A stretch of DNA of 64,000 bases from Climacteris rufus (taxonomy: Eukaryota; Chordata; Aves; Passeriformes; Climacteridae). This document shows positions 47,032 through 61,975 of the stretch, in pieces. Every line of letters starts with the position of its first letter. Position 1 is the first letter of the stretch. Under the pieces are notes generated by a model. The model ran no database searches, had not been told where the DNA came from, and saw only the letters and a program-made list of their open reading frames with translations. A program made the position numbers and the translations under genes. The stretch covers positions 657,069 to 721,068 of the forward strand of contig VZRZ01007703.1 in NCBI GenBank assembly GCA_013398175.1, written 5' to 3'.

Positions 47032-50000
47032 TTGTTTATTTTTAAATGACCACCAATGAGACTTGCTGGCAACTCTTCCTGGAGATAGGAAGAGGAGGGG
47101 AAGTGGATGGTTAGTGCTCTGACCTGCCATCTGGTTGAGCATGTCGTGTAAAGAGAGTAAATGTTTGGGTGAAAAATCTGTAGTGTTTGATGCCAGCCAA
47201 GAGAAACTTAATGTAAAACCACCTAAAAGGGGTATCCATGAAACTCTGAACATGGAGAAGTTTAATATAAAGCGGGTATGATACTGAAATTGAATCACAA
47301 CTGTTTTTTAAAAAATATCTATTTGATTCACTGTGGAGTTCTCTTTGGACACTTTTGTCCATTAAAATTTCTCTATATTAGTGCACACTAGTGTAAAATC
47401 ATATGCACTCTGAAAGCCTTGTCTACACAAGAAATTGTGATGTAACCAAAATCTTTGTGATTTTACTTATTGTGGTATGTATCATCATATTTGGGTTGTT
47501 TTTATTTATGCTTCTTGGGAAATCATGCCCACAATTGTTAAATTGAAACTTCTGTTTACTAGCTTGTACAAAGCAACCTTCACTTAAATTGTGGTAATAA
47601 ATTTATTTAATCAAACTGGCAGAAAAACATGACACTTTTATGTAGATCTATGCTAGACACATTTTAGTTCAGTCTCACATAATTTACCTTAAGATAATCC
47701 ATGATGTGAATTTACAGCACTTCTTTTCCATGAGGACTCCTGTGGGCAAATGCTTGCTCTGTAGTGAGCATGAGGTAATTTAAGCCTGCACTGTCAGGGT
47801 CATTAGTTGTATTGCATTGGCCACAGGGCACAGGTAATGTATGATAATTAAGGCAGTGTAAACTCATGCCCTAGGCTGATATGTACCTTAAACTGGTCAG
47901 TACTGCCTTCTAGGTAAGCCAGGGACACGTGCCTTGTGCACAAAAAGACACTCAGGATGTGTGAAATGAATTGTGAAGTGAATTTCCAAAATTTCAACCT
48001 GGTTATTTAAGCTATTGGAAGCCTCCATTAAGAATGTGTTTTCAAAATAAAGGCAACTCTGATTTGATTTAGTAACACCTTCTCCTCTCCATTTTTTTTA
48101 GGTAGGACTTTAAGACAGTTTACCTCTTGCACACCAGAAGTCTGACCAAGATGTGCTCACATGATCACAAGTGTAGGATAAGGAATTGCCCTTCTGCAGG
48201 CACTGAAAGAAGACACCACCTACTGCAAAGCAAATGAAGCTGAGATAGTTGCAGGTGTGCCTCTGGACGTGTACTGTCTCTGCACAGGACTTTGCATAGG
48301 CCAGAACCAAAATATCTGCCTCCCACTGCCAGCACTTTCCTCAGGCTGTTCTTAGCTGAACAAGAAGAAGGCTGTTGGCTGAATGACTGCATATGCCCCT
48401 CTGAAGCAACTCCAGAGTGACTGCATAGGCTGCATATATGATGTACCCAAGTGGTAGAACAGAACATGCTGTTTGTGCACCAAAGCCGTATTAGGCAGGA
48501 ATCACAGAACCTGGGTGTGCAAATAAGACATCTGGTCCTGGCAGCAGAGGAGGGAGGATAGTGGTTTCATCACTAAAAGAAGCATAAATAAGCTGTAAAT
48601 AAGCTATCTTGCTGCACAGCACATCCCTTTGTGGCCAGATGAGCATTAATGTGGTTACTCTGCTTGTTGGCATTGGCATGTCAGTGTAACCACAGGGGGA
48701 AAAGAGTGTGAACCTATAGAGCCTTACGCTGGGTGCAGTTGTCACAGTGCATGGTCTTACCTCTAGGCCAACTGGAAGCATTGTACTCTTTTGCTGAAAG
48801 CTGCTTTACACATACTGCAATGTGACAGCATGATCTCAGGCAGCTGCCAGATCCACTAATTTCAGTTTTTATAATTATTAGTCTTTAATTCTAGCAATTA
48901 ATTATTTGATGGTCGTTTGGCTTAACACGGTTCCAGTTCTAAAACACACGCTGTAATCAGTTGGATTCCTTCCATGGAGAATGAATCACCTGCCCACCCC
49001 CAGCAGAGTGTGCTCCCCAGGCAGCCTGACAGATCTCACACGAGTACCTTTACCTGTTGGGGAGCCTGTGTTGCCCACAGCTGCCAGCTTGGTACTTCTC
49101 TTGCTTTGTGGCTGCTCTGATTGCTCCTTATGTTCTTAATTAAATTAAAGGAGTGTGAAGTTCTGGCCAAATTAATCATGGCTGGGAATCAACATTCATA
49201 TTTCTCTTGTGGCTTTGAAGTCTGTCTAATCTCTCCTGTTATCACAATAATATCTGAGATGTGATGAGGGCTTTGTAAGTACACATTAGACAGATTGCAA
49301 AGTTAATGGGGACATATGGGTGTTTTTTCTCAGCCATTATTCTCTCTGTAATTGTGGTGGAAAGGATCTGTCAGCAGAAATGCACTCCTCAGTAATACAT
49401 TGCTGCATCACGTTGGTAAATGCTGAGGGGAGTGCTGGTCTCTGTGAGTGTGTTCTACACACACGATAGATCACTCCATACCCCTTGTTTGTTTTCATTT
49501 TTTTTAAACACCTAACCAGTGAAGGAGTCATTTGGAAATATAGCTGGCATTGATTTCAGCTTGCCAAGAACTGTGTGAAGTTTTCTGATCAACCCAGTGT
49601 TGAAATAAAACAAAAAGCTGATTATCCTTGTGGTTTTCTTCCAGTGAATTTTGGGTGATACTCTATGTGCTAATAAGCAAAGTCCTAGGAAACTCAGCAT
49701 CATTGCAAGGGACACTTGTGTCCTTTTGTTTTCTATCCACTTCCTCAAATCTAATTTGTTACTTCTCTGTTTAAATCAGCAGAGCCAGGCAGGTATACAA
49801 CTAAAGTCTTAACAACCCATAGCAATTACACATTATGTTTCATAAGATTAGGCAGGAAACACTTCATAAATTCCGGTAGTTAACACTTGTTTTAATTGAA
49901 TTGCTCCTGAAGCTGGAGTGGAACTGGTATTTCTCTGCTCTGAAGGTTGCTTTTCCCAAAACATGGCTACATAACAGCAAACAGATGTTTCCCAAGGGGC

Positions 50001-53000
50001 ACAAGGCCACATTTCCAGTGTTGGTAAAGTGATGCCTCTGTTTTGTATGTTTATCAAGTACTTCTGTGTCTAAAATAGTTGGAAAAAAACTTTGTTCTGG
50101 TTCAGCTACATTGAATCCATTGGTATTAACAGAAGTTTAAAAAGATCTTGCAATTATCTGGAGTTTAATGTATATTAAATAATTTGATCTTGATTTCTCT
50201 TCTTGACCACAGGCAGAACAAATCATCAGGATGCAGGGACACATGCTTTTCTAAGAAAAGAAGAAAAGCAGATAATGGATCATTCCTTAGATCCATTTCT
50301 ATGCTGTAGGACTGTATCCTAGCAGAGCTTTTACCTGTTTGTATGAGGTAAACTACTGAAATAACTTTCCCAGGACAATATTGTGCATTAGAAGACTTGT
50401 ATCTAGGCTGATGAAAATTATTTAGAAATAGGTGAGGAATACAAGATGCTCCCACATTTATACCTGTTGCCATAGGAGATTTTATGCCTTGCATCCTCAC
50501 CTGCTTCAGCACCAGGTCAACCAGGTTAATGCAAACCATGCTCATCAATGCTTATTCAGATAAAATATTTGAATAACATTATCCAGGCAAATAACACTCC
50601 CAGTCCCTTCTATGCCCCCAGCTGTGGAGACAAGAGCAGCAGCCAACAACCAGGGTTATTTACTTCTTCGAGAGTTACATTTCCATCAGAAGGCACTGTC
50701 TGTCTTTGCCCTGATACATGCAGACTGTATTCCAGCTGGCACCATCCTGTACTTCTGCTGCCAAACTTCTGAGAGGGAGGGGCTGCATATTTTAAAGCCT
50801 TGTCTGCACATGTCAGTTTATTTAGTATATGTTAAGTCATTTATTTTAATCAAATAGATCAATGAAACTCTTGAGCATTTACTCAGGCACACCTGTTTTG
50901 TTTTTTTCTTTTAAGCCTATTTTATTTGGAACCAAAGCCAAAAAAACCTTTCTTACACCACAGTAAGTCTGCTCAAGATTAGAAGAGGCCTCCTCCGTGG
51001 ACTGTCCTATTATTATTATATTCCTGGAAACAGTAAAATTCAGACAAGCCACAACTCATTGCAAACAGGAATATACAAACACTAAAATGCTAGAAGGAGC
51101 AGTCTTACGTTACTTACATTGGAGCAGAATACTTTGGAAAAGTAGGCTCCAATGCACAACTCTGAGAGTCCTCAAAACCTGCTTTTTTTCAGAGCAGATG
51201 AGTTAAAAGATGAGACCATCAACAGAGCCAAGCTAGTAGTTTCTGCAGTTTGGTTTGCAACTTCCACCCATGAGCTAATTACAAGCAGAAGAGAACTGAA
51301 GAGGGTTTTTTTTTGTTTTTCTCCAGCTCTAAGGGTTATAATGATACTGTTGAATTATGCCTTACTATTTAGCAGAATGGTAAGAAATTCTCCTTTTAGG
51401 AAACTTTGAAGCCCAGTGGAATACATTCCCATTGAAAACAACTTGAGTAAAAATAAAACTCCTCAGAAACTGTTTCATTCAAAGTTCTGAGTATGTTTGT
51501 TAATTCTATAAATACAGATTCTGTACATATACATGCTTAATGAAATCAGTTTCCTCCAAAGGAATTATAAGATTTCAAGAACATTTTATGAACTGTGTGA
51601 AATGTTTCAAGGATGCATCAATTAGCATCATTCAATGCTGAATAATGTCCAGTTAGATAGGTTAGGTTGTGGCACCATTACCATGTCCTAGAGTTCAAAA
51701 AAATTTCAGTCACCAGTTAACTGATCCCCAAATGCCACAAATATAAAATGGCAAATCTTGATTTTATGCCTGCTGAGACATCCACTTTGAAAAGCAACCA
51801 CTTTTTTCAAACTGTCATATAAATGTTGTCTATTTATTTCCACCAATCATGTAACTTATAATGTGTCCTTTGGATCATAGGTCCTTAGCTCACTCAAGAC
51901 ATTGTCTTGTGAAATGTCTTGGAGCTCTCATCAAAATGAGAAATAGATGTCTACAGCTTCCCTCTCTTCTGCTCTCTGTACTGTTGAACAGTTTGACAGT
52001 ATTTGTTCTCAGAAAATACATATTAGCTAACTTTATCACTTACTGTTTTCTATATTCCTTGCTTTTCTCCTGCCTTCCTTTTCATGATGTCAGCCTCCAA
52101 TCCACTGGAGGGTCCCGTGTCCCAGAGAGTTCCTGCTGATCCATAAAAGGTTTTGTATTAATGCAATGAATGCTCAAGGCCATGCTAACTCACATACACA
52201 GCTTTTTCAGCACGGTCTTTCCTTTTAGGCCAGACTGTAGATGTTGGGCAGGAGTCAACAGGAGGCACATGAGCTGGAGTACCTCCATTCCTATCAACTA
52301 TGCCCTCTGCTCCTTGCCCTGAGCTAGTTCCCAAGCTATAGTCCAGACCCACCCTCAATATTCAGGCAAACACAAGCACCACAACTGTGTCAAAAATATG
52401 GAGGTGAATAATGGATTTGAGGCTTTCTCAATCGGGTTATCTCAAACCCGAACCAAACTTAATCTTTCCTTCTACATTTATTGTGACAATCAAATCTTTA
52501 ATTTTACCTCCTCTCCCTGACAAGACTATCTTATTTCACTTGTTTGAGCTACCAGAACTAAAAGCAGGGAATTGCTACAACACAATTTGGAGTGGTTCAG
52601 AGCACTTTACATCCTCTGTCTGAATGTACTGTGCACCTATGAAAATTTGAGTCCATGCTGTTCTTAAACTTTGAATCAGTTCTATCTGTAAACTGGAAGA
52701 GGATTCCCTTCATTTTCTTTCCTAGACCAATACAGCACTTAATGAATTCAAGATGTGTATATTCTAAGTCAGCAGGGACACTAGGATAATGGGAATTACC
52801 TAATTGACACATACCACCACCCACACACTTCATAAAATCCAGTCTCAAATTGACTAGTATTCCATTCAGAAGGCTTTTCCCAATGTAACTACATGCAAAA
52901 CTGCATATTTCTGGTCCAGTGTTGCATAGCTATGGGTCTAGTCTTGTGAGGTACTAAGCCTAGATATATAGCAAAGGAGGCAGTGAACTCTGCCTGCATC

Positions 53001-56000
53001 TACAGGTCTAAATTCAGTGTGCATTTTGCCTGAGGAAAGAGTGTTATTTTTTATTTTACTTCTCTTAATAAAAATTCTTTGAAGTGCTAATTATCCTTCT
53101 GCTGCCAATTGTTGGTATATGCAGCAGGTACTGCTTTGTGATATTTCTATCTTATCTGTTTACTATTTTCTAGTGAGTGGCTTACTATGAGCAATTCATT
53201 CCTTCATTGCTCTTTTACCTCCTTGTACCAACATTTGAGTTCAGGGTGGAAACTTCCACTTCTCTACTGGAAGAGATCAGACAGCTGACAGAATTTTTGC
53301 CAAGGTATACAGAATTTCTACAGGGGCTTTTTCTACCTACTTGACTATTTGTAGCCTACTTGGTACTCTTATACTTTTGGTCAAGATATGATCAGTACTT
53401 TCAGAAAGGTTGCTTTTTTTTAGATTTAGTGTTGAGACCAGGTTTCAAAAAAACCCACAAATTCTGTTAGCTGAGCTACACGCCAGAGTGCAGCATATTT
53501 TAGCAACTGTCTTTTATGCACTTCATTAAGTGTAAATGTAACAAGCATCTCAGTGTTCTCCATAATGAAAGGATCCTTTGAGTGTTAAATACTCCTTTGG
53601 TTGTTTTTAATCAAGCTTAATATGTGTGAAATTTGTGGGAACGACAGTCCCATAGACTAACAGCAACAACAGGTACAGCCAGAAGTCCCAACTTGTGCAA
53701 CATATCCATAATATACCACCAGTTTCCTTACCCTTTGACCTACTCAGAAGACCTTGTTGATCAGTTTTGCTCCCATGGACATTCAGCTGGAGTACTCCCT
53801 GTCGTCTTTCAGCAAGGATATCCACAGGTGGCTGTTTGACATAGGAACTTAAGGAGAAGGTGCAACATACCACCTGGCTTCCTCATGCAATTTAACTCAC
53901 TGTGGAACCCTGTCTATGTTTTCATAGATGGCAAAATAGTCAAGACCTTTCCACAGCTGGACAGTGTCATGTTAGCCACATGCAAGTATTCTGGGGGGGC
54001 TGACTTGTGAGTTGGATAATCAGATTTCAGCAAAAATCTCCCAGCTAGGGTTATCTTGAAGCAAAGAGACAGAGCAAGTGGGACAGGTTTATGTATTTTT
54101 TTCAACTTCAGTTAAAACAATACACTTGAGGTGTTATTTGCCCTGTTCATTTCAAAGAGTTGTTAACTAGATGGCCAGTGCTGATAAATGTCATCACACT
54201 ATGTCCTTTTTACAATATGTTCCAGATCAAAACCCTGGACTGAGCACATGTACCCTTCTTGTGTTGCCTGCTTACAGAGCAATTATGTCCTGGGCACATT
54301 TTAGCCACTGCAGAGCCCAGCAAACCCATCTTAAGCTGCCTGTCCCAGGGAAACTTTTTTCAAATTGATTTGGGAGCACTAAAAACACATGGCAAAGGTG
54401 AAGAAAAGGAGAGGTGGGGAATCCTAGGGAACTCCAGCAAAGAGGAATAAAGGCAGGAACATCCAGCACTCTTTTCCACTGACATGACCCAGGCTGAGTC
54501 TTCACCTCTCAAAGGACTGCACTCAGCTGTGCAGCAGAAAGAGTGTTATACAACAAAGCAATACAGCCCATTCAATGCTATGGCTGGTCTTAAAAAGCCC
54601 TGCAGACATAATGGGCTGACAAACATATTTCAAAGACTGTACAAAAACTCAGCTTAAAATGAATCATGACTGCCATGTAAATCAAATGCAAAATCCATTT
54701 TAATGCTCTGAACTGTATTTCCCCTATTTTTTTTTTAAATTCTTTCCCATTACATCTTCACTTTGTACACTTCTCATGCCTTGCCAGAGCAGTCTCCCAG
54801 ACACAGGGACATCTTTGGTTGTTAACTCAGTAGCAGTGAAACATTTTCATATAACTCCTTGCCTGGTGATAGACAGCTTAAAATGAGGAAACTTGAGGAT
54901 AGAAAGTGTTGGTTAGGTTTAAAATACTTAAGTACATATATGTAGCTGCATGTTTTTGATATAGGGTTTGTATATATGTTCAAATGTAAGAGGAAGAATA
55001 GATATCACTTTTCCAGCCATAAATCAATAATGAACTGAACATAAACAGCTTTTAAAACTTGAAATTAACTAAAATCTGCAACTTTAAACTTTTCTGGCCA
55101 TGCCCTATCTCATCCATCCCAGTGATCTCCACTCTTTCCCATCTCTGTGTTCTCTCCTCTGGCATCTCCAGACCTGTCCATTCCCTCTCTCACCACATAT
55201 ATGCTTTAGTAAAAAGCATGGTTTTTTTCACACACCTGACAAACTTTTGCTTAGGTTTTAAAAACAGAAGAGGAAAAAAAAAGTCAAGTATGTTGTTGTC
55301 ACTCCCAAATTCCCTGAATGCAAGGAGTGGGAAAGACATATGTTCTTAGTAAAACCATACATCCTGAGGCACAAAGCCTGGACCCCTGGAATAGTTTTTT
55401 GTGCTCAGCAAGATGGATATACTCTTCCTTATCCACTGCACTGTGAAAGAGAAGTGAATTGCACTGTGCCAGTGCAAAAGCAAAGTGAAGCAGCAATGCC
55501 CCGCATATTCTTTCCCTCGGATTTCCAACCCATTTGAGCAAAGTCTACATCAAGCCTCACTAAGTCAGATCCCTTCTCCTTTGTTTCTCATCTCCAGCTT
55601 GAATGATCCCAGATTTCCCCCAGATCTTCAAACACATCCCCTGACACTCCCTAGCCTTCACAGAGAAAGGAAAGCTGGCAACTTCAAGAGCAGCGGCCAC
55701 TCCTCCGTGCTCGGAGGCCGCTGCACATCCCGGCTTTGATGTGGCTGACCTCCCCTGAACTGGAGAAGGCTGCTGCTTCTCAACTCACATTTCCCCCGAG
55801 GCAATGAATTATCCTGACAACTGACTCCTGACAGCAGACACCTCCCCGAAGGGCTCTGTCCTACTGTGGGAACCGGCACTTCAGTGGGAAGCGTGAATGG
55901 ATATCCCAGGCTGGAAGTGGGGCACTCGGTGCTTAATGAATGTTTCTATTTTGCTGAGAGACAACCACAGGCCAGAGGGCCCGAGCTGGAATCCGAAAAA

Positions 56001-57416
56001 TTGAAAGTGTTCAGATGTGAGGACTCAGCTGGTCTCATAACAAAACAGAAGCCAGTTGTGAAATCTGGAAACATTTCAAAATTTCCCCAATTTCTAAATG
56101 GACATTAAGATCAGTTCAATGTGTAACTTCAACACAAAGCCTCCATGGATCATTGGTTTATGACTCCCTTTACCTTCTCTTTTGTGCCATCCTTCCCATG
56201 CACATCTCCTTCACTTTCCACTTTAAGGAAATAAGAATTTATGGAATTGTCTTTCTTCTTCAACAGACTCTGTCCGCAAAAATATTTCCAGAAATTGAGA
56301 GTGTTGTAAACAAACAGTAGTCATAGTTATTCATAAAATAACTTTCTTTAAATACCTATATTTTTGTCCTGGGGATTAAAAAATCAAACTGGATAAGGAA
56401 AATTTGAAATATTAAATTATTTTTTAAATTAGATATGCTAAATCCACTCACATTCTGCCCCAGCTGCAAACTTACACATGGGCAACACAGTAAAACATTC
56501 AAAAGATCATTCATTCAATGTGTGATTTAGGGCTAGTGCTATTCTATGCCCTAGGGTTTTAGGTTTTTTTTTTGTTCTGGTATTTTATACTAGAAAACAT
56601 GCAGCTGTAGAAACCCACTTGGATTATTAAGCCTAGCCCATAATCATAAGTCTGTATAGTGCAGGTAAATTGACAGATCAATCAATCCACCAGAGCCATG
56701 AAACTGTTCCCCTAGAAAGAAAAGGAGAACAAAAAGGCATCACCAGTGTCCTGGATTAGTTTGGTTACAAGCACAAGATATCCTTAAAAGTTGAGCACCA
56801 ATACATAAACTTAAAATATTTCCTTATCTGCCATCATGGCTGGGACATGCTCCCTGTAGCCATGGATTTAGTAGTGAGCCTTACCCTGAGCATGTGAAGT
56901 AGAGCAAAACAGCTAAGAATAGAAATATTTTGGAGTGCCATTAGGAACAGCCTATCTATCAGGTGTACTGGGACTAATTCCCAAACCTCAGACCTTTTTT
57001 CATCAATAAATGTAAAGAAGCTTTAAATAGGATATATCAAAAGCCAAATCCTCAGTCTGTGTAAATCAGCCTTATTCAGTAGATTTATCCTGACTTACAC
57101 CAATTAAACACATAATGAGTTTTGGATTGTATTCTACATAGTACTCACAAAAATTAGGATATTTTATTACATTTTTATCAATACTTTTTTCCAGTAAACC
57201 AAAGTGAGCTTGAGCTGTTCTTTTAAAAGAATATAAATACTTCTGTGTGTCTCAGCTTTGAGAATGTCCCTTTCTTCAGTGTCACTGAGGGGTAGCAAGT
57301 GATTGCCGCTGATAATATCTGCTCACCGGAGGATATGAATGTGCTAATCTTACTTCCAATATAAACAACAATTGGGGCAACTTTTTGCAATGTAAATGGT
57401 TTGTTGGGTGAATTTT

Positions 57417-57435
57417 ATGACACAATTTGTGTCAT
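57417..57435. repeat. 19-base perfect palindrome
   Basis: ATGACACAA, one T, then TTGTGTCAT is a perfect inverted repeat. It could be a dimeric factor site or a chance event. Confidence 0.8.
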
Positions 57436-59761
57436 CACAAGCATTGGTCATTGTTTACTTTTCTTTAAAATTAAGTCAAAGTATTTCACAGCACTGTTTG
57501 GCACCAAAATAAATTGGCTCCTTTTGTGTATGGTTTAGGTGAAAGTATGCACGTAGGCATTTGTGCTCAGTTTTTATAAGGGATGCAGTTTTCAATAATT
57601 CAGAAGACATGAACTGCATGGACTTACAGGGTTTTCTCAACAATGAAGAAGATTAAATATTCAGAAAATTTTTTTCAGAAAAATATAAATATGTAGGGCT
57701 TTTTTTTTTTTTTTGGTTCCCAGTTTCTGAGATGTGCACCAACATTGTATTTTCAGGCACTTGTTTGTGTCAAGAAAAGATGTACACTTACCCTGGTTGG
57801 TGACTATTTGCTTGAAAATTGAACTTCATTTTTCTGTATGAATTTGAGACCTATCAAGTTGCTCAAAACAACCCCAAAATCTACAAGTCAGAAAAATTGG
57901 ATTTGAGTCTTTCTGTTTATTTATCCATAGTAATTTAAAAAGACATTTAAAAACTGCTATTAACTGAAGTGAAGTTCACATTTCCAGTCTCTGAGCTCAC
58001 TGGGAGATGAAAGGACCCTTCTGGCCATTACTCAGCACTTCCCTTTTGCGCTGCCCTGTCCCACCATGGAAGTTATTAACTTTTTACAAGCACTGCTCAC
58101 ATCCTCTCTTTGATGGATGGTGCTAAGCTTGTGCTTAGATTACAGGATTTCCCAGCAGGGCTGTTTTGTTATTGAGGGGGAGGAAATTTTAACACAAGGT
58201 GGTTTTTCATATCAACCTCTCCATTCTCCTACTTAAAAATTTGCGCAGGGAATCTGTTTCATGGAGTTTCACACCACACCAAGCTGAGGCCTTCAAGGAT
58301 GGTCTTGGGTGCCCCAAGCAGAGGCTGCAGTAGGTTTTGGACTAGTCCTCCCCTGCTTGTCGTGTCCAGGTGCAAGTTACAAAAGGGCTTTGCCCTGGGG
58401 CTTTCAGTGCTGCCCTCTTGTAGTTCCCACTGGGACAAAGGAAACCTGGGGTGACCCGTGGGAAGACTGAATGAGAACAGAGAGGAAAGGGGGCAGAGAG
58501 AGGGGAAAGAAAGCACCCTTTTGCCTTTCTGAAACCCTTGTCCTCTTTCAAAGTGAAAAAAAAAAAAAAAGGGAAGGTGGAGAGGGAGGCCAGAGGGGAA
58601 GAAATTTCCCTGCCACCTCATTACTCTCCACTCACTGTAAACACCCAGCTGTGGCCAGCCTAGCTCCCACCCTTCTCTTCCCTCTGGCCTCTGCACCTAA
58701 ATTTCTCACAACTTTCTTCCCAGCTGGAAGTGTAAATCAAGATACACTCAGAATTATAAAAAAAAAAAACAAAACCAAAAAACAAACACAAGTAAGAATA
58801 CCCCATTCTCCTTTATGGATTATGTAAAAAGAAATACAGCTGGTCTTCACTGTCTCTATCTTTCTGTGATTTCTAGCTGGAGTTTCATGACTCATGAACT
58901 TACTTTTCTGCATAAAAAACTTACTGGCTTTATTTTTTTTCCTTAGTGGAAAAAAAAGCTGACACCAGATGTTTCTTTAGACCCTTCCCTGTCCTGAGTG
59001 AGTAAACACCAGAGACAAACAGGCTGTTCTGTCATCTTGCTCCTCTCCAGAACACCAGCAGTTTTATCACTTAGTTAAGAAAAAGAAATTTAAACTGCTA
59101 CCAACTGCATTTCCAGCTAAAGATATGTACGTCTTCACTCTTAAAATTAAATAAAAGTTTTTGCTCATGAATAATCTGACTGTTTATGGGCAGTGTGGTA
59201 TGATGCACAGATACAATAAAGCTCTTGTGCTGTCCGAGCCCTTGGCTCCAATGAGCGTGTCTCCTGGCCCAGGAAAGCAACAGCCCTTTCTAACAGCCGC
59301 CTGTCAGTATTTTTAAACCTTCCCTCCTAAAATAACATGTCAATGTTTGCCTACCTGAACTTACAGGAAGACTGAATGAAAATTTGTGGGCACACCACTG
59401 TAAATGGATTTTGTCATGGTTTTTATGATGTCATCAGGCTATTCATCCTGCTGTGCTTGAGAAAGTGAGAATTGCACTTCCCTCTGCAGCCCCCTCATTT
59501 CTGAAGGCATTTTTGAACTTTTTTTTTTTTTTTATTAACACGTCTGAAAGTAAGGGGCTGAAATTGTGGAGAGCAAACTACCCCTCCTGAGGTGAACACG
59601 TTGGATCTGTTCTGCCGGCTGGCATTCAAGCTTGCCGTGTTGCTTACAAATATATCCCAAGGTGAACCACAAAAAATGCACCACACAGACAATTTTAATT
59701 CCTTCTCTGTCAGTAACACCACTACATTTGTTTAGCAGCTAGGTATGGGACTGTGGCACTA

Positions 59762-59797
59762 GCTGGTATTTTATCTTCTGCTGGTATTTTATCTTCT
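59762..59797. repeat. 18-bp perfect tandem duplication
   Basis: GCTGGTATTTTATCTTCT occurs twice head to tail without mismatch. Confidence 0.95.
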
Positions 59798-61340
59798 GGT
59801 AAAAAATCTGCTTATTTTATATCAAGATTTTTGAGAGAGAGGAAAGAGTAAACAAGCTTTCAGGTCCCAAGATGTTTTTGTACTGAGAACACTACATCTG
59901 CAAATTACAGGTATTTTAAGCTTTTTTTTCAATTAGACACAGAGAAAATATTAGATCATCGCATGGTTAGCTAATATTATTGTAATATCACTTTTCATGT
60001 AGAAAAATGTCAGTTACTTCTACCTCAGTCTTTGCTTAACAAGTAATTTAAAGAAGAAATCTTGGGTGTAGGTGTTTTCTCAGCTTCCCAAAATTATTTA
60101 AAATTAAGTTTCATTCTATCTTCCTTCAGTAGTCACAAGATAGATTTATGTATCTTCTGGGGACTACTCATCCATTCAAAAATAGATGCCTATTTTCATA
60201 TGGACACAGGTAAATTCTTTTCCAGTAGGATCCTGGCATACCCCAAGGCAAGACCTAATGTGTAAGCCATTGTTTTCACTATAGGCAGTAAACCACGTTT
60301 ATACATATGTGCATTTTGCAGCACGAATTGTACCTGGTCATTTGCATCACAATTCCTAGAGCAGCCTCTTCTACACAGCCCCAGGGGTTTGGGCTGCAGC
60401 TCTGAGGTGGGTGGAATGTGTTTGTAGATGGTGCAGGAGGGATTTCAGTCTGCAAAGCTGTCTGATATTGGTCTGGGGAACATCTGGGAGCGAGGAGAGC
60501 ACCGTCTCCTACTCTCAGGGAGAAGCAGACCCTGAAGCAAACCCTCCGAGAACTGTACCTGGATTATGGCTCAAGGGAAATCAGTTGCTTCATGCTGGGA
60601 AAGATCCTGAGTGGGAACTGATGCACAAAACCTGTGGGTGATATATGGGGAGGGAGGCTGGGACAAGGGAGGGAGCAGGGGAACTAAAATAGCCTGGAAG
60701 TCTGTCTGGAAACTGCTGTTTCAGTAGTGCCAAGATCTTCAATTTGTATCTGATTTCTCCTTTGGTTCCCAGCAGTCTGTGCAATGCAGCTCTTCCTGTG
60801 GAAACCATGACCCTGAATATGTATTTAAATGGCTTGCAAAACTGAGGGGCAGCGATGGGGAGAAGGACACCTTCTCGGACAATGATATTTGTGAAACATT
60901 AAGATAGAACATGATAATTTTTGGGGCTGCATCGGGTCTGGGGTTTTGTGGCAGGGTGTCAAAAGCTCTTCCTGGTATTGTTTTGGTTTCCTCTGAGCTT
61001 GCAGAGTAGCCCCCCTTCCTTCAGTACTTCCAGCCATCCAGATGGATCAGGGTGATAAATGGTGAGAAGTTGCTTTGCAATTTAGCTACATATGGAAAAC
61101 ATGCTTTGAAAATGTATTCAGTTGTCTTTTTAAAGGTGAATGCGGAGATTTTCTAATCTTAACTACATCTTTTTGGGTCTTAGTTCAGTTTCCCAGTATA
61201 GAACTATGTCTTGATTCCATCAGAGTTAAATTTTAGGTTATATTAGTTTGCAGTCAGGAAAAAAATGCTTTATGCTTGCTTGTTTCACATTTCTGCACCA
61301 TTAATTCATGGTAAGATGGATTTTTAAGACGTAAGGTGAG

Positions 61341-61371
<31 letters not shown>

Positions 61372-61426
61372 GAGGAAGTAAGGGGAGGAGGAGACANTGG
61401 TTGTTTTTTTTTTTTTTTTTTTTTTT
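61341..61426. repeat. Two long poly(T) runs flanking a single N
   Basis: T27 at 61341-61367 and T23 at 61404-61426 enclose a short purine-rich segment with one unresolved base at 61397. The base call and both run lengths are doubtful. Confidence 0.9.
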
Positions 61427-61844
61427 ACTCTTCCAGGTAGGACTTTATAACAATGGCAGACTGAGAAGTGAAGACTAATTCCTGTCCACTTAGACAGGAT
61501 GAGCCACGTGTATGCTTCAGCATACACATCCACACCCCCTTGCTGCAGCCAGCTGACACTGAATCACCTGTTTCACTTTACTGCAGAAGGAACCAGGGTC
61601 AGACAGATTATTTAGAAAGAGCATATTAGTGCTTAAGAGCATAATTTGACATCGTAAAAGTGTGTGGAAGCCTAGTGCATCGGCAACATAAATAAGGATA
61701 AATGAATGAGCAGAGACTTTTGTGTTAATCACCAAAGCACCGTGAGTCAGATGCAAACCATTCACTTTCTCCCATATCCAACAAAATGCCCTTGCAGTGA
61801 GCAATTTCACACAATATGAGCAATGTGCTGCTGCTTTATTGTAT
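61427..61844. other. Non-coding intergenic DNA
   Basis: A 111-codon minus-strand open frame covers most of it, but it resembles nothing known. No gene is supported. Confidence 0.5.
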
Positions 61845-61940
61845 AACTGCATAATCTTAAAAAAAAAAAAAAAAGTGAAGCAAAGCTGGTTTCTTGATTA
61901 ACCCAAACTCTGGGATGGGTTTCAGAGNTAAAACTGCATA

Positions 61941-61975
<35 letters not shown>

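Larger units (their letters stand above)
46501..61340. other. Gene-poor intergenic DNA downstream of HAS2
   Basis: About 15 kb with no supported gene or RNA gene. Small features are a G-quadruplex motif (46989-47031), a 19-base palindrome (57417-57435), a perfect 18-bp tandem duplication (59762-59797), and several A or T runs (58557-58570, 58759-58769, 57699-57714, 59519-59533). HAS2 lies in a gene-poor region in other vertebrates, so distal enhancers are possible here, but I cannot identify any from sequence alone. Confidence 0.55.
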
